DNA from: a virus
Strand: one strand, 5' to 3'
IMG/VR virus record: IMGVR_UViG_3300038428_000448
Span: 1 to 64,000 of that record
Length of the DNA stretch: 64,000 nucleotides
Shown here: in pieces, positions 54,206-64,000 of the stretch
Numbering within the stretch: position 1 is the stretch's first letter
How the letters are laid out: each line of letters opens with the position of its first letter
Notes under the pieces: generated by a model
Database searches by the model: none
The model's input: the letters and a program-made list of their open reading frames with translations, nothing else
What the model was told of the DNA's origin: nothing
Position numbers and translations under genes: made by a program

Positions 54206-55375
54206 TTAGAAATCAAGTCTTACTTTAATAAGCAATTCATTATCAAATGTTTTCATTGCGGGTCGGCTGAGTTTGCCCACCGCAACCAATTCATTGCTAG
54301 CATCATATAGACCAACAGTGGTAATATATGTTGTCGGATTTGTAATAAAATCAGCATTGTATATGGTTCCAGCCGCATGAATACCATCTGTTCCATTATA
54401 AACGTATGTTGGATTGTTGGAATAATTAAAGTCAAGATTCTTTACTCTCACAAAATAATGTTGGGATGGAACATATTCACTCTTGCGGACAGACATTGTA
54501 CCACCTGCATTTTGAATTGCCCAGAAAAATACCTTGTGATTTACAGTGGATGGAACCAATGCTGATTGACCCGGAATGGCTATGCCAGCAATACTGTTGG
54601 TGCAATAATTTGCTATACATGTGGAAACAGGTCCAACTGTTCCTGAAAGATTATTTAAACCTATTAATTGATTAATGACTTGTGCATTAAATACAACTAC
54701 ACCGTCTTCCGGATAAAATAATCCAATACCCTGATAGGCTGGCGAAATATTTGTTGATTCATTGATGGATCCCGTTATCAAATTGTAAACCGATGAAGCT
54801 TGAGCCGTAAAAGGCGAATCATCTATTAAAGTAATGGAACCGTTGGAACCAGTCAGTGTAATTTGAAAAAGTCCTTCATCGACTTGATCTTTCATTTTAT
54901 AGGATGAAAAATTTATAACAAATATGTCATATCCTGTAATCATTTGAGGATTGGAATTACTCCCTGATTGAAATTGAAATAATCCTGTTTCACCTTCCCC
55001 AAGCAATAAATTTTGATATTGTGTATAGATAGCTTTTGGTGCAAAGGCTAAAATACTCCCCGTATCCAAATTAAAATCACCACTACCTGACGCTTCGGCA
55101 TTATAATTGCCATAAGCTACCGAAAAGTATGGGTCATTGTTGGCATATGTGGTAGCATCCGGAAATGCATTAAGATAATACATGGTTCTACGAATATCGT
55201 AAATGGATGATCCAAACGAAGGTGATGGTGTTGCCGATGATTGGGTTAAAGCAAAAAAATCGTCAAGCAAGGAACTTTGGGATAAAAAGGTTGCACCTTC
55301 CGGCCAAAGTCCACTTGTCACAGTACTTGTTCGGCCTGCAACTATGTCCGTAGGATCAAATTGATTAAATATCAT
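54206..55375 (-). CDS. Virion structural protein, unknown
   Basis: A 389-residue protein: MIFNQFDPTDIVAGRTSTVT, SIYDIRRTMYYLNAFPDATT, ILAFAPKAIYTQYQNLLLGE, and a C-terminal TVGLYDASNELVAVGKLSRP ending LLIKVRLDF. I recall this C-terminal pattern from structural genes of T4-like environmental phages; it is echoed at the end of the propeller protein (48055-50748). Probably a tail or baseplate component; the exact role is unknown. Confidence 0.7.
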   Translation of the reverse strand: MIFNQFDPTDIVAGRTSTVTSGLWPEGATFLSQSSLLDDFFALTQSSATPSPSFGSSIYDIRRTMYYLNAFPDATTYANNDPYFSVAYGNYNAEASGSGDFNLDTGSILAFAPKAIYTQYQNLLLGEGETGLFQFQSGSNSNPQMITGYDIFVINFSSYKMKDQVDEGLFQITLTGSNGSITLIDDSPFTAQASSVYNLITGSINESTNISPAYQGIGLFYPEDGVVVFNAQVINQLIGLNNLSGTVGPVSTCIANYCTNSIAGIAIPGQSALVPSTVNHKVFFWAIQNAGGTMSVRKSEYVPSQHYFVRVKNLDFNYSNNPTYVYNGTDGIHAAGTIYNADFITNPTTYITTVGLYDASNELVAVGKLSRPAMKTFDNELLIKVRLDF

Positions 55376-55391
55376 ATATCGTTATATTTTG

Positions 55392-56048
55392 TTATGTTGT
55401 TGTATTAGTAGTTGTTACCGGAACCGTCACCGTGACTTCAATGCTTACACTACCACCGGATTCGTTACCAATAATGGTCAACATTGTGGAAGTGGTCTGA
55501 CCCAAACTACTATTTGGAATAAAAAGAAAACTCTGCCCCACGACCACCTGTGAACTAGCCGAATTGATATCTCCTGCAAAGGAAGGAATTGTACTAGATA
55601 CAGAATTGATTGAATTAGCTTGAGAAACCACCAATACACCCACGTTTTTATTTCCAAGAATAGCTGTGTAACCGAGAGTAAGATTATAGGGTGGGTTGGT
55701 TGAAGGAACGATACTAATTTGACCGGTGTAATTACTAGCCACTGAAATTTTATCTTGTGCAATACTGATGACAGGAATAGACGTAACACCCTGATTAAGA
55801 CTGACCAATTTATATTTCATTACCTGCGTTTCATCGGAAACAGGTTCAAAAACAGGCGTATTTCTTATAGCAATATCATAAAAAGCGCTGCCGTTGGGAT
55901 GATTCGGCTGATAAAGTGTATAATCAATTTCATCATCCGCTAAGGCAAATGAGGTAATGTTTAAATTTCCATTCTGCGCCAAAAGTTGTCGCCCCTTTTG
56001 GGTAAGAATAGCATCTACGGTTATTGTTTGATTGTCTATGTAAGCCAT
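55392..56048 (-). CDS. Virion structural protein, unknown
   Basis: A 218-residue protein. The first ~90 residues (DAILTQKGRQLLAQNGNLNI, then TSFALADDEIDYTLYQPNHP) are a pattern I recall from a widespread small structural protein of T4-like environmental phages. The rest is Ser/Thr/Val-rich beta structure (immunoglobulin-like in appearance) ending in a Thr-rich tail. GGAAGAGAG precedes the ATG. Function unknown. Confidence 0.7.
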   Translation of the reverse strand: MAYIDNQTITVDAILTQKGRQLLAQNGNLNITSFALADDEIDYTLYQPNHPNGSAFYDIAIRNTPVFEPVSDETQVMKYKLVSLNQGVTSIPVISIAQDKISVASNYTGQISIVPSTNPPYNLTLGYTAILGNKNVGVLVVSQANSINSVSSTIPSFAGDINSASSQVVVGQSFLFIPNSSLGQTTSTMLTIIGNESGGSVSIEVTVTVPVTTTNTTT

Positions 56049-56133
56049 ATGGATTTCTCTCTTCCTCTATAAGTATTCTCTTAAATGTGTTTTTTCCTAT
56101 CTTTCCATGATTGATTTATTTTATTAATAAACA

Positions 56134-59100
56134 TTAAGTTGGTCTGCCACTTTGATGAATGCGATTTCTGTGACCACCGCTGCCTCCGGGGTTTGTTATG
56201 GAGGTTTTTGTCACTACACCGCCCCCGCCCGATGGAGTTATTTGCCCCACTGTTGAAGAAGGAACGGTTTGAATAACGTTGCTTGCGTTGACAACATTAA
56301 CATTACTGACATTAGTTGACTGAATGGGTAAACTTCCATCATTGACCCCATTACTATTAATGGTTGAGTTAGATGTTTCTTGGCCTTTGATAAAGATACC
56401 TTGGTTATACGTTCCATATTTTGTCTTTGAAAACTGCTGACGTTTGTGAGAATAATGATTTCTAGGATAACCGGAAGCCAATTCAAAATACTGCGATACA
56501 GGATTGATACTTAAATTAAATATGGTTTTAATAATAGGTGTAAGACTGTTTGCTGAAGCAAGTATATTACTTACTGTTTGGTCGGGAGTTTTAAGAAATG
56601 TATTAGCTCTATGGAGATACGACCCTGATGGCCCAACACCAGCATTGTATGTATAAGACAGACTTGAACTGTCATATTGAGGCAAATACACCAAATCCGT
56701 AAAATAGACCAAATTCCTCATATAATGTTCATCAAATATGACATACTTGTAAAGATACAACGATGCCGATGAATACGCATTATCTGCTGGATTATCGGAA
56801 CGAATATATTCTCCTGTCTTAGAATAGTAATAGTATCTGTCCCAAACCTTCATCATATAGTAAACGATTGGATGGTTTCCCTTATTGAAACCTGAAAAGA
56901 AGAAATTAGAATAATTGACACCATGATCAGGTTCAACCATAAATCTACCGTTATCTGTTTCATGTGTCACCGACCCATGTATTGGAACCGTATCATTGAA
57001 AGGCAGTGGGCCACCGATTGAAGCGGTTTCCCATAATCTAGGGAGAAGTTCAAAATCAGGATAAAAAGAATGTTGAATCTTATCCATATAATCACTATAA
57101 TATCCGCTTCCCATATTGGAAGGTTTTATCTCAGTAGGATCATTTATATATTTGAAATCTATTACTTTACTGTAATTTGGAGGCAACGAATTCCTCGTTG
57201 TTTGTTGTAATTGTGGAGACCCACTATTAATCAACGTCCAATCGGTATTAAAATCGGCCCAAAGAAGATTCTCACCAAAATTATAAATATTCTTGATTAT
57301 CGTTGGCGTTTTGTAAGAGATATCAAGACTAGCAGTTATTGGCCTATTTTTGTATTTTGGTCTTTCAAGAAGTGTCGGTTCAATGATCACACCTGTATAA
57401 GCATTTGCTCGGGCAGGTATGACATTCTTTATGGTTTGAAAAATGGATTTATCAAAATACAGTTTATATACGGTCAACAACTCATTAAAGTATGTTCTCT
57501 TGTTACCATTAGTATTGTATTCATAATTTTTATTGACTAATCCATAATATTTGTTTTCATACAAGTCAGATGGATCCCCAATGAGACCCATAATACCACT
57601 TTTGCCCACATATCTCAAAATATCCTTGTTCTTGGAATCTTGTGGGTCAATAAAGAATCCAAGTTGATTGGATTCACCTGAAACGGTTATATCGGGGTTA
57701 TTGGTTGACCTGTCAAATGGATCAAGCCGAGCATCAAGGTCATAACTTAATGTTCTAATTCTTGTGTTGTTGTATTTGTTTGGTCCAAACTTTGATGCAT
57801 CAATATCTTGTTGATATGTCAGTTCTTGAAATTGATATGGATACACCGATTGAGAAAACCACTGACAGATTGGATAACCAACAAAAGAAGCCGAAAAAGC
57901 GTTGCCGATGGCCTCCGGAAAATTATAAGCAAGTATTTTAACGGAACCAGTCGGGTAATAAGGCTGCCAATATTGAGCAATAATATTTAATGATGCAGAA
58001 TATAGTTCATCATCAATGTTATCAGCACCCCATGCATCATACCAATGACTGTAGTTGGTTGGTAATTGATTCCACGGAGTAGTTGGCATAACATAAGGGA
58101 ACCCATTAACATAATAATTTGGAATACTGTAATAAGGCGATTCATTATTTATCCACACAGAACCACTATAATAATACATATTTTGTGGATAGTCCCAATT
58201 TAATCTTACCCACAAATGTTGATACGGGGCTGAACCACTATAACCATATGAATTTAGGTCGTTCACATGTTCTTCAAAATCATCATCGTCGATAGGAACA
58301 TCCCAAATCAACAATTTATCCAATGTTCCTTTGAACATCCCATTACTCAATCTGAATCTTCCGAATTGAGAAAAGACATCATTATCCGAATCATAAAAAA
58401 TCGCGCTTGAAGTCGATTGAAAAATTGTTCTTCCGTTTTCATTTCTTTGAACGGTCAAATCATATTCAACAGGAACAACATTTGGGTCTATGGCTGGGTC
58501 AAACAAATCGTTTGGATAATTTCTTCTTAACATTACACTGAAAATATCACCATTAAAAATTGGCAACACACTGCTGGTTATGTTGACGCCTGATGACCCT
58601 GATCCCATTTGGAATACGACTTTTCCTGTATATTGCCCCGGAACTCTATAAAATCCCAACGCCCAATTGAAGTTAGCAGAACTTGAATATGGATATGGAA
58701 TGCTAGTAAATAATGGAAAAAACTGAAAGTTTGGATAATAAATGTTCTTTGGGTCAGAACCAATGGAAAATTTGAATTCCGTGGTCATTGTTGAATACGG
58801 TATCGGTCCCTCAACATAATCACCCACACCTGAAAATTGAAGCATGTAGGTTTTTTCATCCAACTCATATGTGGGGGCTGTATCACTAGCATAATCCGTT
58901 CCACCATATTCCCTTATTGTAAGCATTGATGATGGCAAACCATAACACGATAACAAATAATCCACACACTCTTCAGTTCCCTTGGTTTTATAAATGCCCG
59001 GCAAATTGACAAGAATACGATTCCATATGGTTTGAAGTCTTTGTTGGGAAGATAAAGCATTGTAAGATGCCGAATCCATACTGTTCAAATATACCTCATC

Positions 59101-61089
59101 GAGGTCCAACGACCCGATGATATCATCAACATCCCAACCAAAGGAATACAACATTTCCTTTAAAGTATTCATTGGCAGACTTGAACTGATTTCATTTTTT
59201 ACCTGTCTTTCAATAGGCATGGCTGCAATGTAGATGTAGATATTGTCAAAATGATGACCTATCATGTTCAAAAAAGTCATATAATCCGAATAATTTTTTT
59301 GGTCATCAACGATATATTGAGGTATATTGGATGCCAAGCTGTCCCGGTTATTGGCGTCATATTCACCAGCCCTAGCATATTCCGAACTCACATAACTTGC
59401 ACTATAAAATGACCCGGATTGAAAATTGTATTGATATCTTCCTGTATTGAACAAATACGACTCGAAACCATCAAATGAATTGATTAATTGGGTGCTTTGA
59501 GTGGTAAAACTACCCAATTCACTGTAATAATATTGATAAGGTATCGAAGATGACAATGAAGCATTGTATCGGTTGTTAAGTTCTACTATCGAAGAACTTA
59601 AAGCGGTCCATTGAATCATTTTATTTTGAAAAATATTGAGCCGATTTTGTGCCGATGAAAATATGATAAAATTATTATACTTGGTATAATCCGTATTTAA
59701 TTCAGCAATCTTTTTATTAATTGTAATACTACTTTTTACCGCCGATGGATAAGATAGGTCGTTGGCTGAATATAAAGTATTTGACCCTTCTTTACTGATA
59801 AAATTTTGTGTGGCTCCAAAATTCGGAGGAGAAATTGTTATAGTCTGATATTGAACCGGCGATTGTAAAATAGCAGTAAATATATAAGGCACCATGCTAA
59901 AATTGGACACCCAACAGGTATCCTTTATGGCAATGTCCGAAGGGAGTGCGGCTGACAACTTTACAATGAGCGTAAGCGGGTCGGTGAGATTTATTCTTTC
60001 ATCAAGATAATCATGAATCAATATTGAATAATATTTATTATTACCAAAATTTAACACGTTTTTAAGATACCCAAAATATTTGTCTTCGTAACTTAACTGC
60101 AATGGGTCCACCCTAACATTATAAAAATATGTTACAAAAAAATCATAACAAAATTGTCTAGCATCCTTATATCCTTGGTCTTGTGAATTTAAAATTTGAC
60201 CGAATTGTTCATTTAGTCTTGTATTTACAAAGCTTATGTATTGCTGCTCAAGGTCATTGAAATCAGCAATAAGATTGTAATTTTGTAACAAGTAATTGCT
60301 ATAATATGTTCTGATACCTTGAATTCTTTTAATAGTGACAGGTTGTGTAACCGTTGATGGTGTTGGTGTTGTAAATGTATAACGTATGTAATCCTCATAC
60401 ATATTCCTTAACAAATTTATCACCGAAGCATCATCATTAAGAAAGAAAACAAACTTTAAAAAGGAAATACCATTTTGATATCGATTCAAAGAACTCATTT
60501 CCTCATAAATCGCATCATAAGGAAAATTTTTAGTAATGGATATCAAAACAGGAGAAACATCACTGACAGGAAATTTCTTGACACAAAAAGAACTATATTC
60601 AATATCAAATGTATCAGATGGTATGAGTTTGATTTCTGTTCTTGACGGAGAAATATCTTTAATGGTCAGCGATGCGGAAGGATTACCGGCCATCTGTCTT
60701 ACAAAATTATAAGATACTACATAATTTCCGCTGGTAATTCCTATTCCATTCAAATCAGACGAAGGCTGAAACAGTATCGAATTGTTTTTGTAAAGAGTGA
60801 ATGGATTGACCAATTGATTATATGAATAACTCACAGGTATATTGAGATTATTCAAATACGTCAATGTGACCGTTTTCAACGTTTTATCTTGGTCGATTGT
60901 TCCCCACTTTACAAGTGTTTGGTCATCGGTAGAATACGTACCTATTTCAATAACATCATTGGTGGAAAGTCCAAACCAAACGTCTGCACTTTGGGATACA
61001 TACAATAATGATGTATCCTGCACGCTCAAAACCGAAGCGGATTGAACGCTGCCTGTGTACTCACCTAAAATTGTATATGGTAATGACAT
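56134..61089 (-). CDS. Large tail/adhesion protein with LamG-like domain (1651 aa)
   Basis: A very large virion protein. N-terminal beta domains (MSLPYTILGEYTGSVQSASV), a long Tyr/Asn-rich region, a conserved-looking TKGTEECVDYLLSCYGLPSS near residue 710, then about 740-940 with a concanavalin/laminin-G-like pattern (FSVMLRRNYPNDLFDPA, FQSTSSAIFYD, RLSNGMFKGTLDKLLIWDVP). The C-terminus is Asn/Ser/Gly-rich (GGGGVVTKTSITNPGGSGGH). The LamG-like part suggests sugar binding. The 85-base gap before the gene at 55392-56048 holds nothing notable beyond that gene's ribosome-binding site. Confidence 0.75.
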   Translation of the reverse strand: MSLPYTILGEYTGSVQSASVLSVQDTSLLYVSQSADVWFGLSTNDVIEIGTYSTDDQTLVKWGTIDQDKTLKTVTLTYLNNLNIPVSYSYNQLVNPFTLYKNNSILFQPSSDLNGIGITSGNYVVSYNFVRQMAGNPSASLTIKDISPSRTEIKLIPSDTFDIEYSSFCVKKFPVSDVSPVLISITKNFPYDAIYEEMSSLNRYQNGISFLKFVFFLNDDASVINLLRNMYEDYIRYTFTTPTPSTVTQPVTIKRIQGIRTYYSNYLLQNYNLIADFNDLEQQYISFVNTRLNEQFGQILNSQDQGYKDARQFCYDFFVTYFYNVRVDPLQLSYEDKYFGYLKNVLNFGNNKYYSILIHDYLDERINLTDPLTLIVKLSAALPSDIAIKDTCWVSNFSMVPYIFTAILQSPVQYQTITISPPNFGATQNFISKEGSNTLYSANDLSYPSAVKSSITINKKIAELNTDYTKYNNFIIFSSAQNRLNIFQNKMIQWTALSSSIVELNNRYNASLSSSIPYQYYYSELGSFTTQSTQLINSFDGFESYLFNTGRYQYNFQSGSFYSASYVSSEYARAGEYDANNRDSLASNIPQYIVDDQKNYSDYMTFLNMIGHHFDNIYIYIAAMPIERQVKNEISSSLPMNTLKEMLYSFGWDVDDIIGSLDLDEVYLNSMDSASYNALSSQQRLQTIWNRILVNLPGIYKTKGTEECVDYLLSCYGLPSSMLTIREYGGTDYASDTAPTYELDEKTYMLQFSGVGDYVEGPIPYSTMTTEFKFSIGSDPKNIYYPNFQFFPLFTSIPYPYSSSANFNWALGFYRVPGQYTGKVVFQMGSGSSGVNITSSVLPIFNGDIFSVMLRRNYPNDLFDPAIDPNVVPVEYDLTVQRNENGRTIFQSTSSAIFYDSDNDVFSQFGRFRLSNGMFKGTLDKLLIWDVPIDDDDFEEHVNDLNSYGYSGSAPYQHLWVRLNWDYPQNMYYYSGSVWINNESPYYSIPNYYVNGFPYVMPTTPWNQLPTNYSHWYDAWGADNIDDELYSASLNIIAQYWQPYYPTGSVKILAYNFPEAIGNAFSASFVGYPICQWFSQSVYPYQFQELTYQQDIDASKFGPNKYNNTRIRTLSYDLDARLDPFDRSTNNPDITVSGESNQLGFFIDPQDSKNKDILRYVGKSGIMGLIGDPSDLYENKYYGLVNKNYEYNTNGNKRTYFNELLTVYKLYFDKSIFQTIKNVIPARANAYTGVIIEPTLLERPKYKNRPITASLDISYKTPTIIKNIYNFGENLLWADFNTDWTLINSGSPQLQQTTRNSLPPNYSKVIDFKYINDPTEIKPSNMGSGYYSDYMDKIQHSFYPDFELLPRLWETASIGGPLPFNDTVPIHGSVTHETDNGRFMVEPDHGVNYSNFFFSGFNKGNHPIVYYMMKVWDRYYYYSKTGEYIRSDNPADNAYSSASLYLYKYVIFDEHYMRNLVYFTDLVYLPQYDSSSLSYTYNAGVGPSGSYLHRANTFLKTPDQTVSNILASANSLTPIIKTIFNLSINPVSQYFELASGYPRNHYSHKRQQFSKTKYGTYNQGIFIKGQETSNSTINSNGVNDGSLPIQSTNVSNVNVVNASNVIQTVPSSTVGQITPSGGGGVVTKTSITNPGGSGGHRNRIHQSGRPT

Positions 61090-61091
61090 AT

Positions 61092-61571
61092 TTATGACGA
61101 TGGTGGATTTTGTTGTTCAAGCTTCATAGGAAGATACGGATATATCGTTTGAAAATCCGTTGGAACAGAACCCTGCCCCAATTGAATTCTAAGACTGATT
61201 ATCGTATTTTCAACAGATTGCATATCAGCAGAACTACTATTAATTGAACTACTAGCCACCACTGCGTTCAATTGACTTTGCAATTGAGTGTTTTTATATG
61301 TAATTGCATTAATTTGGTCAATCGCTGCTTGTGGAAATAATACCGACGAAGAGACCGAACTTGTTATTGGAACAAATTCAGTAAATGTTGGATCATAAAA
61401 AGACAACACCTTCGAATTGTTATAAACAAAATTTCCAAGTGGAAGACTAAAATACACTTGTTGAAAAATAGACGAAGACTGATTCAAAATTTCGTTACCT
61501 ACATTATCAAATTGATAATTGTATGTACCGTAATTTAGAAACCTTGCTACTTGTTGACTGAAATCTGTCAT
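61092..61571 (-). CDS. Unknown structural protein
   Basis: A 159-residue protein two bases upstream of the 1651-residue gene and four bases after the next. N-terminal half aromatic and Asn-rich (QQVARFLNYGTYNYQFDNVG, IFQQVYFSLPLGNFVYNN); C-terminal half a Ser/Gln-rich helix (AIDQINAITYKNTQLQSQLN) suggesting a coiled coil. By position a tail component; family unrecognised. Confidence 0.6.
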   Translation of the reverse strand: MTDFSQQVARFLNYGTYNYQFDNVGNEILNQSSSIFQQVYFSLPLGNFVYNNSKVLSFYDPTFTEFVPITSSVSSSVLFPQAAIDQINAITYKNTQLQSQLNAVVASSSINSSSADMQSVENTIISLRIQLGQGSVPTDFQTIYPYLPMKLEQQNPPSS

Positions 61572-61575
61572 TTTC

Positions 61576-64000
61576 TTATCTCACAATTTTAAATATATTA
61601 TCGTGATCAATTGTATTGATACTTCCACTTTGTTCGACTTTGATTAAAATCCTAAAATATCTTTCTTGTGGATAACTCGTAGTATCCAATAAGAAATAAT
61701 TTCCGTTAGAATCACATGATATCTGAGTATAATTATCAAAATCGAGTATTATTTGCTCAGTTTCATTATCTTTAATCGCGTAGTATGACGATGTAGGCAA
61801 GTATTGTGGAATAAGAAATTGTGTGAATTGTGTTTGTCGGTCAAAATTTTTAAGAGGGAATTCAGGACGAGCAAAAACCCTTACTTTTATAATGTTACCG
61901 GCATTTACAGACGGTGGAAGACTCTGAATAACCGTCGTAAATGCACTTCTAACATCGACAGGAGAAAGACTACTTGAAGTAATGTTAAGACTGCTCGTGT
62001 AATCATAACTTGATGTTAATACACTGCCTGTAAACGGTGCATGAATTTTCATACCCGCTAGAAATCCGTTAATAAATATACCATCAAAAATACCATAATT
62101 AAAAACATTATTACTAGCCGACAGGCTTGTTATGGATCCAAAAGCAGGCCCACTTACATACGAACCGGAAAATATAACATTTACAGCCGTTGGAAACATT
62201 GGTTGAGGCGAATAACTTGCACTAATGCTGGTACCAAGTATCATGGATTCATTCCAATTACCAACCAACCATCCACGACCAAGGATATAGCCTCTAAAAA
62301 GACTTGAAGTAAATACACTTCCACTAAAAAGACCATCTATCAATGTTCCCATCACATATGACATGGTTGCCATTGTTGGCCCACAACCATCCAGCTTTAT
62401 AGACCCCGGCCCAAATTCATCTTGAAAAACATGGTCGCTCGTCCAATTATATTGATTAAATTCATTAAATGGATGTCCCCACCCATATATGTCATGTCCT
62501 TGATATTGAGTTTGGTCCTGACCACCTTGTAAATATGATAATTGAGATGATATAAATGACGGTACATTGGGACAGGGCGGATACATTGACGGGAATTGGC
62601 CATCAATAACCCAAAAATCTTCATTTGAATTAACCAAATAAGCTTCATCATCACCTGCTCCGGGATAAAATGGAGCAGAATAATCTGAATCATTTACCAT
62701 ATTAAATGCATGTGGGTGGCATTTTCTGCATTTTTTAATCAAGGTAACTATTGAACTACTGACTGAACCGGAAAAATCACCACTAATGGACATGCTGGTT
62801 ATTAAGCAATTGGCTCCTGTAACACTAATTAGTCCGCTAGCTGAACCACTAATACCCATAGTTATATTACCCACACCACTAAAACCACCATAAATTGAAC
62901 CACTGATGGAACCGCTATCCGATACTATTCCTGATACGCCTGCTGGAATGGTAGCAACATTTATACTTGAAGTAACAATACTACCGGTTGACCAAGAAAA
63001 ATCACTCCACCCCACATCCAAAATTGGTTCATAAATGGTATTGGTATCCTTGCTGAAAAAACGCAAGCTCATACCCGACCCTGTTGGTGCAAATTCATCA
63101 CTACTAATCAAAACAATACCATTGTTGGGCACCGTTCCACTCAACCATGCATTGACAATCGGCGTAACATCCATATTAATGTCACCAACCTGATAATTGA
63201 ACGATTGTGTAATACCCAATGATTGCACATACGATGACCCTGTAACCGCCCAAGGCGTTCCACCATCATAATCCCTGTATAACCAATTAGCTCCTTGTGT
63301 TGAACCCCCATCAGACACATAACCATTGCCCATAACCCAACTCTCAGAGATTGGAAAAGCATAAACATTGTATTGAATAGGTAAGTTAAATTCCCTTGCC
63401 ACATATAACTTGAGTCGAAAAACAGGGTCAATAATATCCCCATTGGCAATTGATTGAGAAATTGATGTCAGGTCAAACTGAACCAAAGCTCGATTATTAT
63501 AAGTATCTGTAACAACCTTTGTGGATTGAATATCCAAAATATCGACTCCAGCTATATTTCCTATTAAAATTTGGCCTGTAAATCCACTAATGGAACCATT
63601 GAATATACCTGTAAAACTAGAAGACAAACTTCCCGAAATCAAGCCATTGATGGAACCACTACCTGCCATTACCGTTTGCCACGTTGAAAACCAATTATTG
63701 TATTCGAACAATAAACCATCCCATGTGGAACCTGTTGCAAGGGAGTGAATGACAATACTACCACTGAATCCAGCTATACTTCCTGTCGCATTGGATGAAC
63801 TATAAGGCACACCATTCACCCATCCCACCAAACTGCCTATAAAACTTCCTGAAAAATAATCAACAATAAAAGAAACAGGATCGACACTCGTATCAAAAAC
63901 ATAACCTAAAATATAGGATGCAGAACCATTGAAAGAAGCGGTAGCAAGGGAACCTGAAAATCCCTGAACATGTAAATTGGTAACAAAGGAACCCGAATTA
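61576..64000 (-). CDS. Large tail/adhesion protein with DNRLRE-like domain (5' partial)
   Basis: The frame is open to the right edge, so the start lies outside; at least 808 residues. The visible N-terminal part repeats Gly/Ser-rich units (FSGS, GSLATASFNGSAS, GFSGSIVIHS). The region coded at about 63000-63530 fits the DNRLRE/CBM96-like pattern: NNRALVQFDLTSI, then WVMGNGYVSDGGSTQGANW, VTPIVNAWLSG, NNGIVLISSDEF and RFFSKDT. A short C-R-K-C-H-P-H motif follows (about 62710-62735), which could bind metal. A C-terminal beta domain ends NTIDHDNIFKIVR. Such carbohydrate-binding modules suggest surface adhesion. Confidence 0.75.
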   Translation of the reverse strand, partial: NSGSFVTNLHVQGFSGSLATASFNGSASYILGYVFDTSVDPVSFIVDYFSGSFIGSLVGWVNGVPYSSSNATGSIAGFSGSIVIHSLATGSTWDGLLFEYNNWFSTWQTVMAGSGSINGLISGSLSSSFTGIFNGSISGFTGQILIGNIAGVDILDIQSTKVVTDTYNNRALVQFDLTSISQSIANGDIIDPVFRLKLYVAREFNLPIQYNVYAFPISESWVMGNGYVSDGGSTQGANWLYRDYDGGTPWAVTGSSYVQSLGITQSFNYQVGDINMDVTPIVNAWLSGTVPNNGIVLISSDEFAPTGSGMSLRFFSKDTNTIYEPILDVGWSDFSWSTGSIVTSSINVATIPAGVSGIVSDSGSISGSIYGGFSGVGNITMGISGSASGLISVTGANCLITSMSISGDFSGSVSSSIVTLIKKCRKCHPHAFNMVNDSDYSAPFYPGAGDDEAYLVNSNEDFWVIDGQFPSMYPPCPNVPSFISSQLSYLQGGQDQTQYQGHDIYGWGHPFNEFNQYNWTSDHVFQDEFGPGSIKLDGCGPTMATMSYVMGTLIDGLFSGSVFTSSLFRGYILGRGWLVGNWNESMILGTSISASYSPQPMFPTAVNVIFSGSYVSGPAFGSITSLSASNNVFNYGIFDGIFINGFLAGMKIHAPFTGSVLTSSYDYTSSLNITSSSLSPVDVRSAFTTVIQSLPPSVNAGNIIKVRVFARPEFPLKNFDRQTQFTQFLIPQYLPTSSYYAIKDNETEQIILDFDNYTQISCDSNGNYFLLDTTSYPQERYFRILIKVEQSGSINTIDHDNIFKIVR

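Noticed and set aside
1-64000. Stop-codon reassignment, as in some large phages
   Set aside because: TAA, TAG and TGA all end well-supported genes, and the key proteins read through full length without internal stops.
1-64000. tRNA genes, integrase or transposase
   Set aside because: Gaps between genes are all under 170 bases and none shows a cloverleaf; no recombinase or transposase motif was seen in any translated frame.

Overview
The window is a stretch of a large, AT-rich, T4-related tailed phage genome (Caudoviricetes, contractile-tail lineage inferred). The diagnostic genes are a gp23-type major capsid protein, a gp22-like scaffold, a gp21-type prohead protease (family S80 pattern), a gp20-type portal and a gp17-type large terminase, together with RuvC-like and endonuclease VII-like resolvases, a DnaG-like primase and a Mre11/Rad50-type nuclease. 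No rRNA, tRNA, integrase, insertion sequence or CRISPR array was seen. Stops TAA, TAG and TGA are all used normally, so the standard bacterial code applies. The host cannot be named from the sequence. Nearly every base is coding, and no gap reaches 300 bases.

Layout. 0-1.4 kb (+): a ParB-like/ADP-ribosyltransferase-like fusion, open at the left edge, and a putative capsid-associated protein. 1.4-17.6 kb (-): fibre tip proteins, a 2833-residue fibre with a pectate-lyase-like beta-helix, a transglutaminase-like/SWIM protein, then scaffold and major capsid protein followed by a clear terminator. 17.7-21.4 kb (+): an endonuclease VII-like gene and four genes that look capsid-associated; two of these are probably joined by a -1 frameshift at a run of nine A. 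21.4-28.5 kb (-): small zinc-binding proteins and auxiliary enzymes (RlaP-like nucleotidyltransferase, GDP-mannose 3,5-epimerase-like, DUF5662, NADAR). 28.5-37.8 kb (-): prohead protease, two candidate core proteins, portal, terminase and a probable terminase partner. 37.8-64 kb: virion proteins enclosing a recombination/replication island (SbcD-SbcC fusion, HExxH protein, primase, RuvC-like resolvase), ending in a run of very large tail or adhesion proteins; the last gene is open at the right edge.

How the genes fit together. Two promoter classes are visible. Accessory and replication genes are preceded by host-type TTGACA-N17-TATAAT-like promoters, suggesting early expression. Virion genes are repeatedly preceded, in the coding direction, by TATTTATA, which looks like the phage late promoter; in seven cases it lies only 2-5 bases from the ATG, implying leaderless late mRNAs. 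Several late proteins share short basic amphipathic N-termini resembling T4 capsid-targeting sequences, and several carry (L/I)-x-E sites, often L-Q-E-(A/V) in acidic or Gly/Pro-rich linkers, that match the T4 prohead protease rule. Together they suggest a larger set of proteolytically processed, capsid-internal proteins than T4 has. All functional statements are from reading the sequence; no database search was run.
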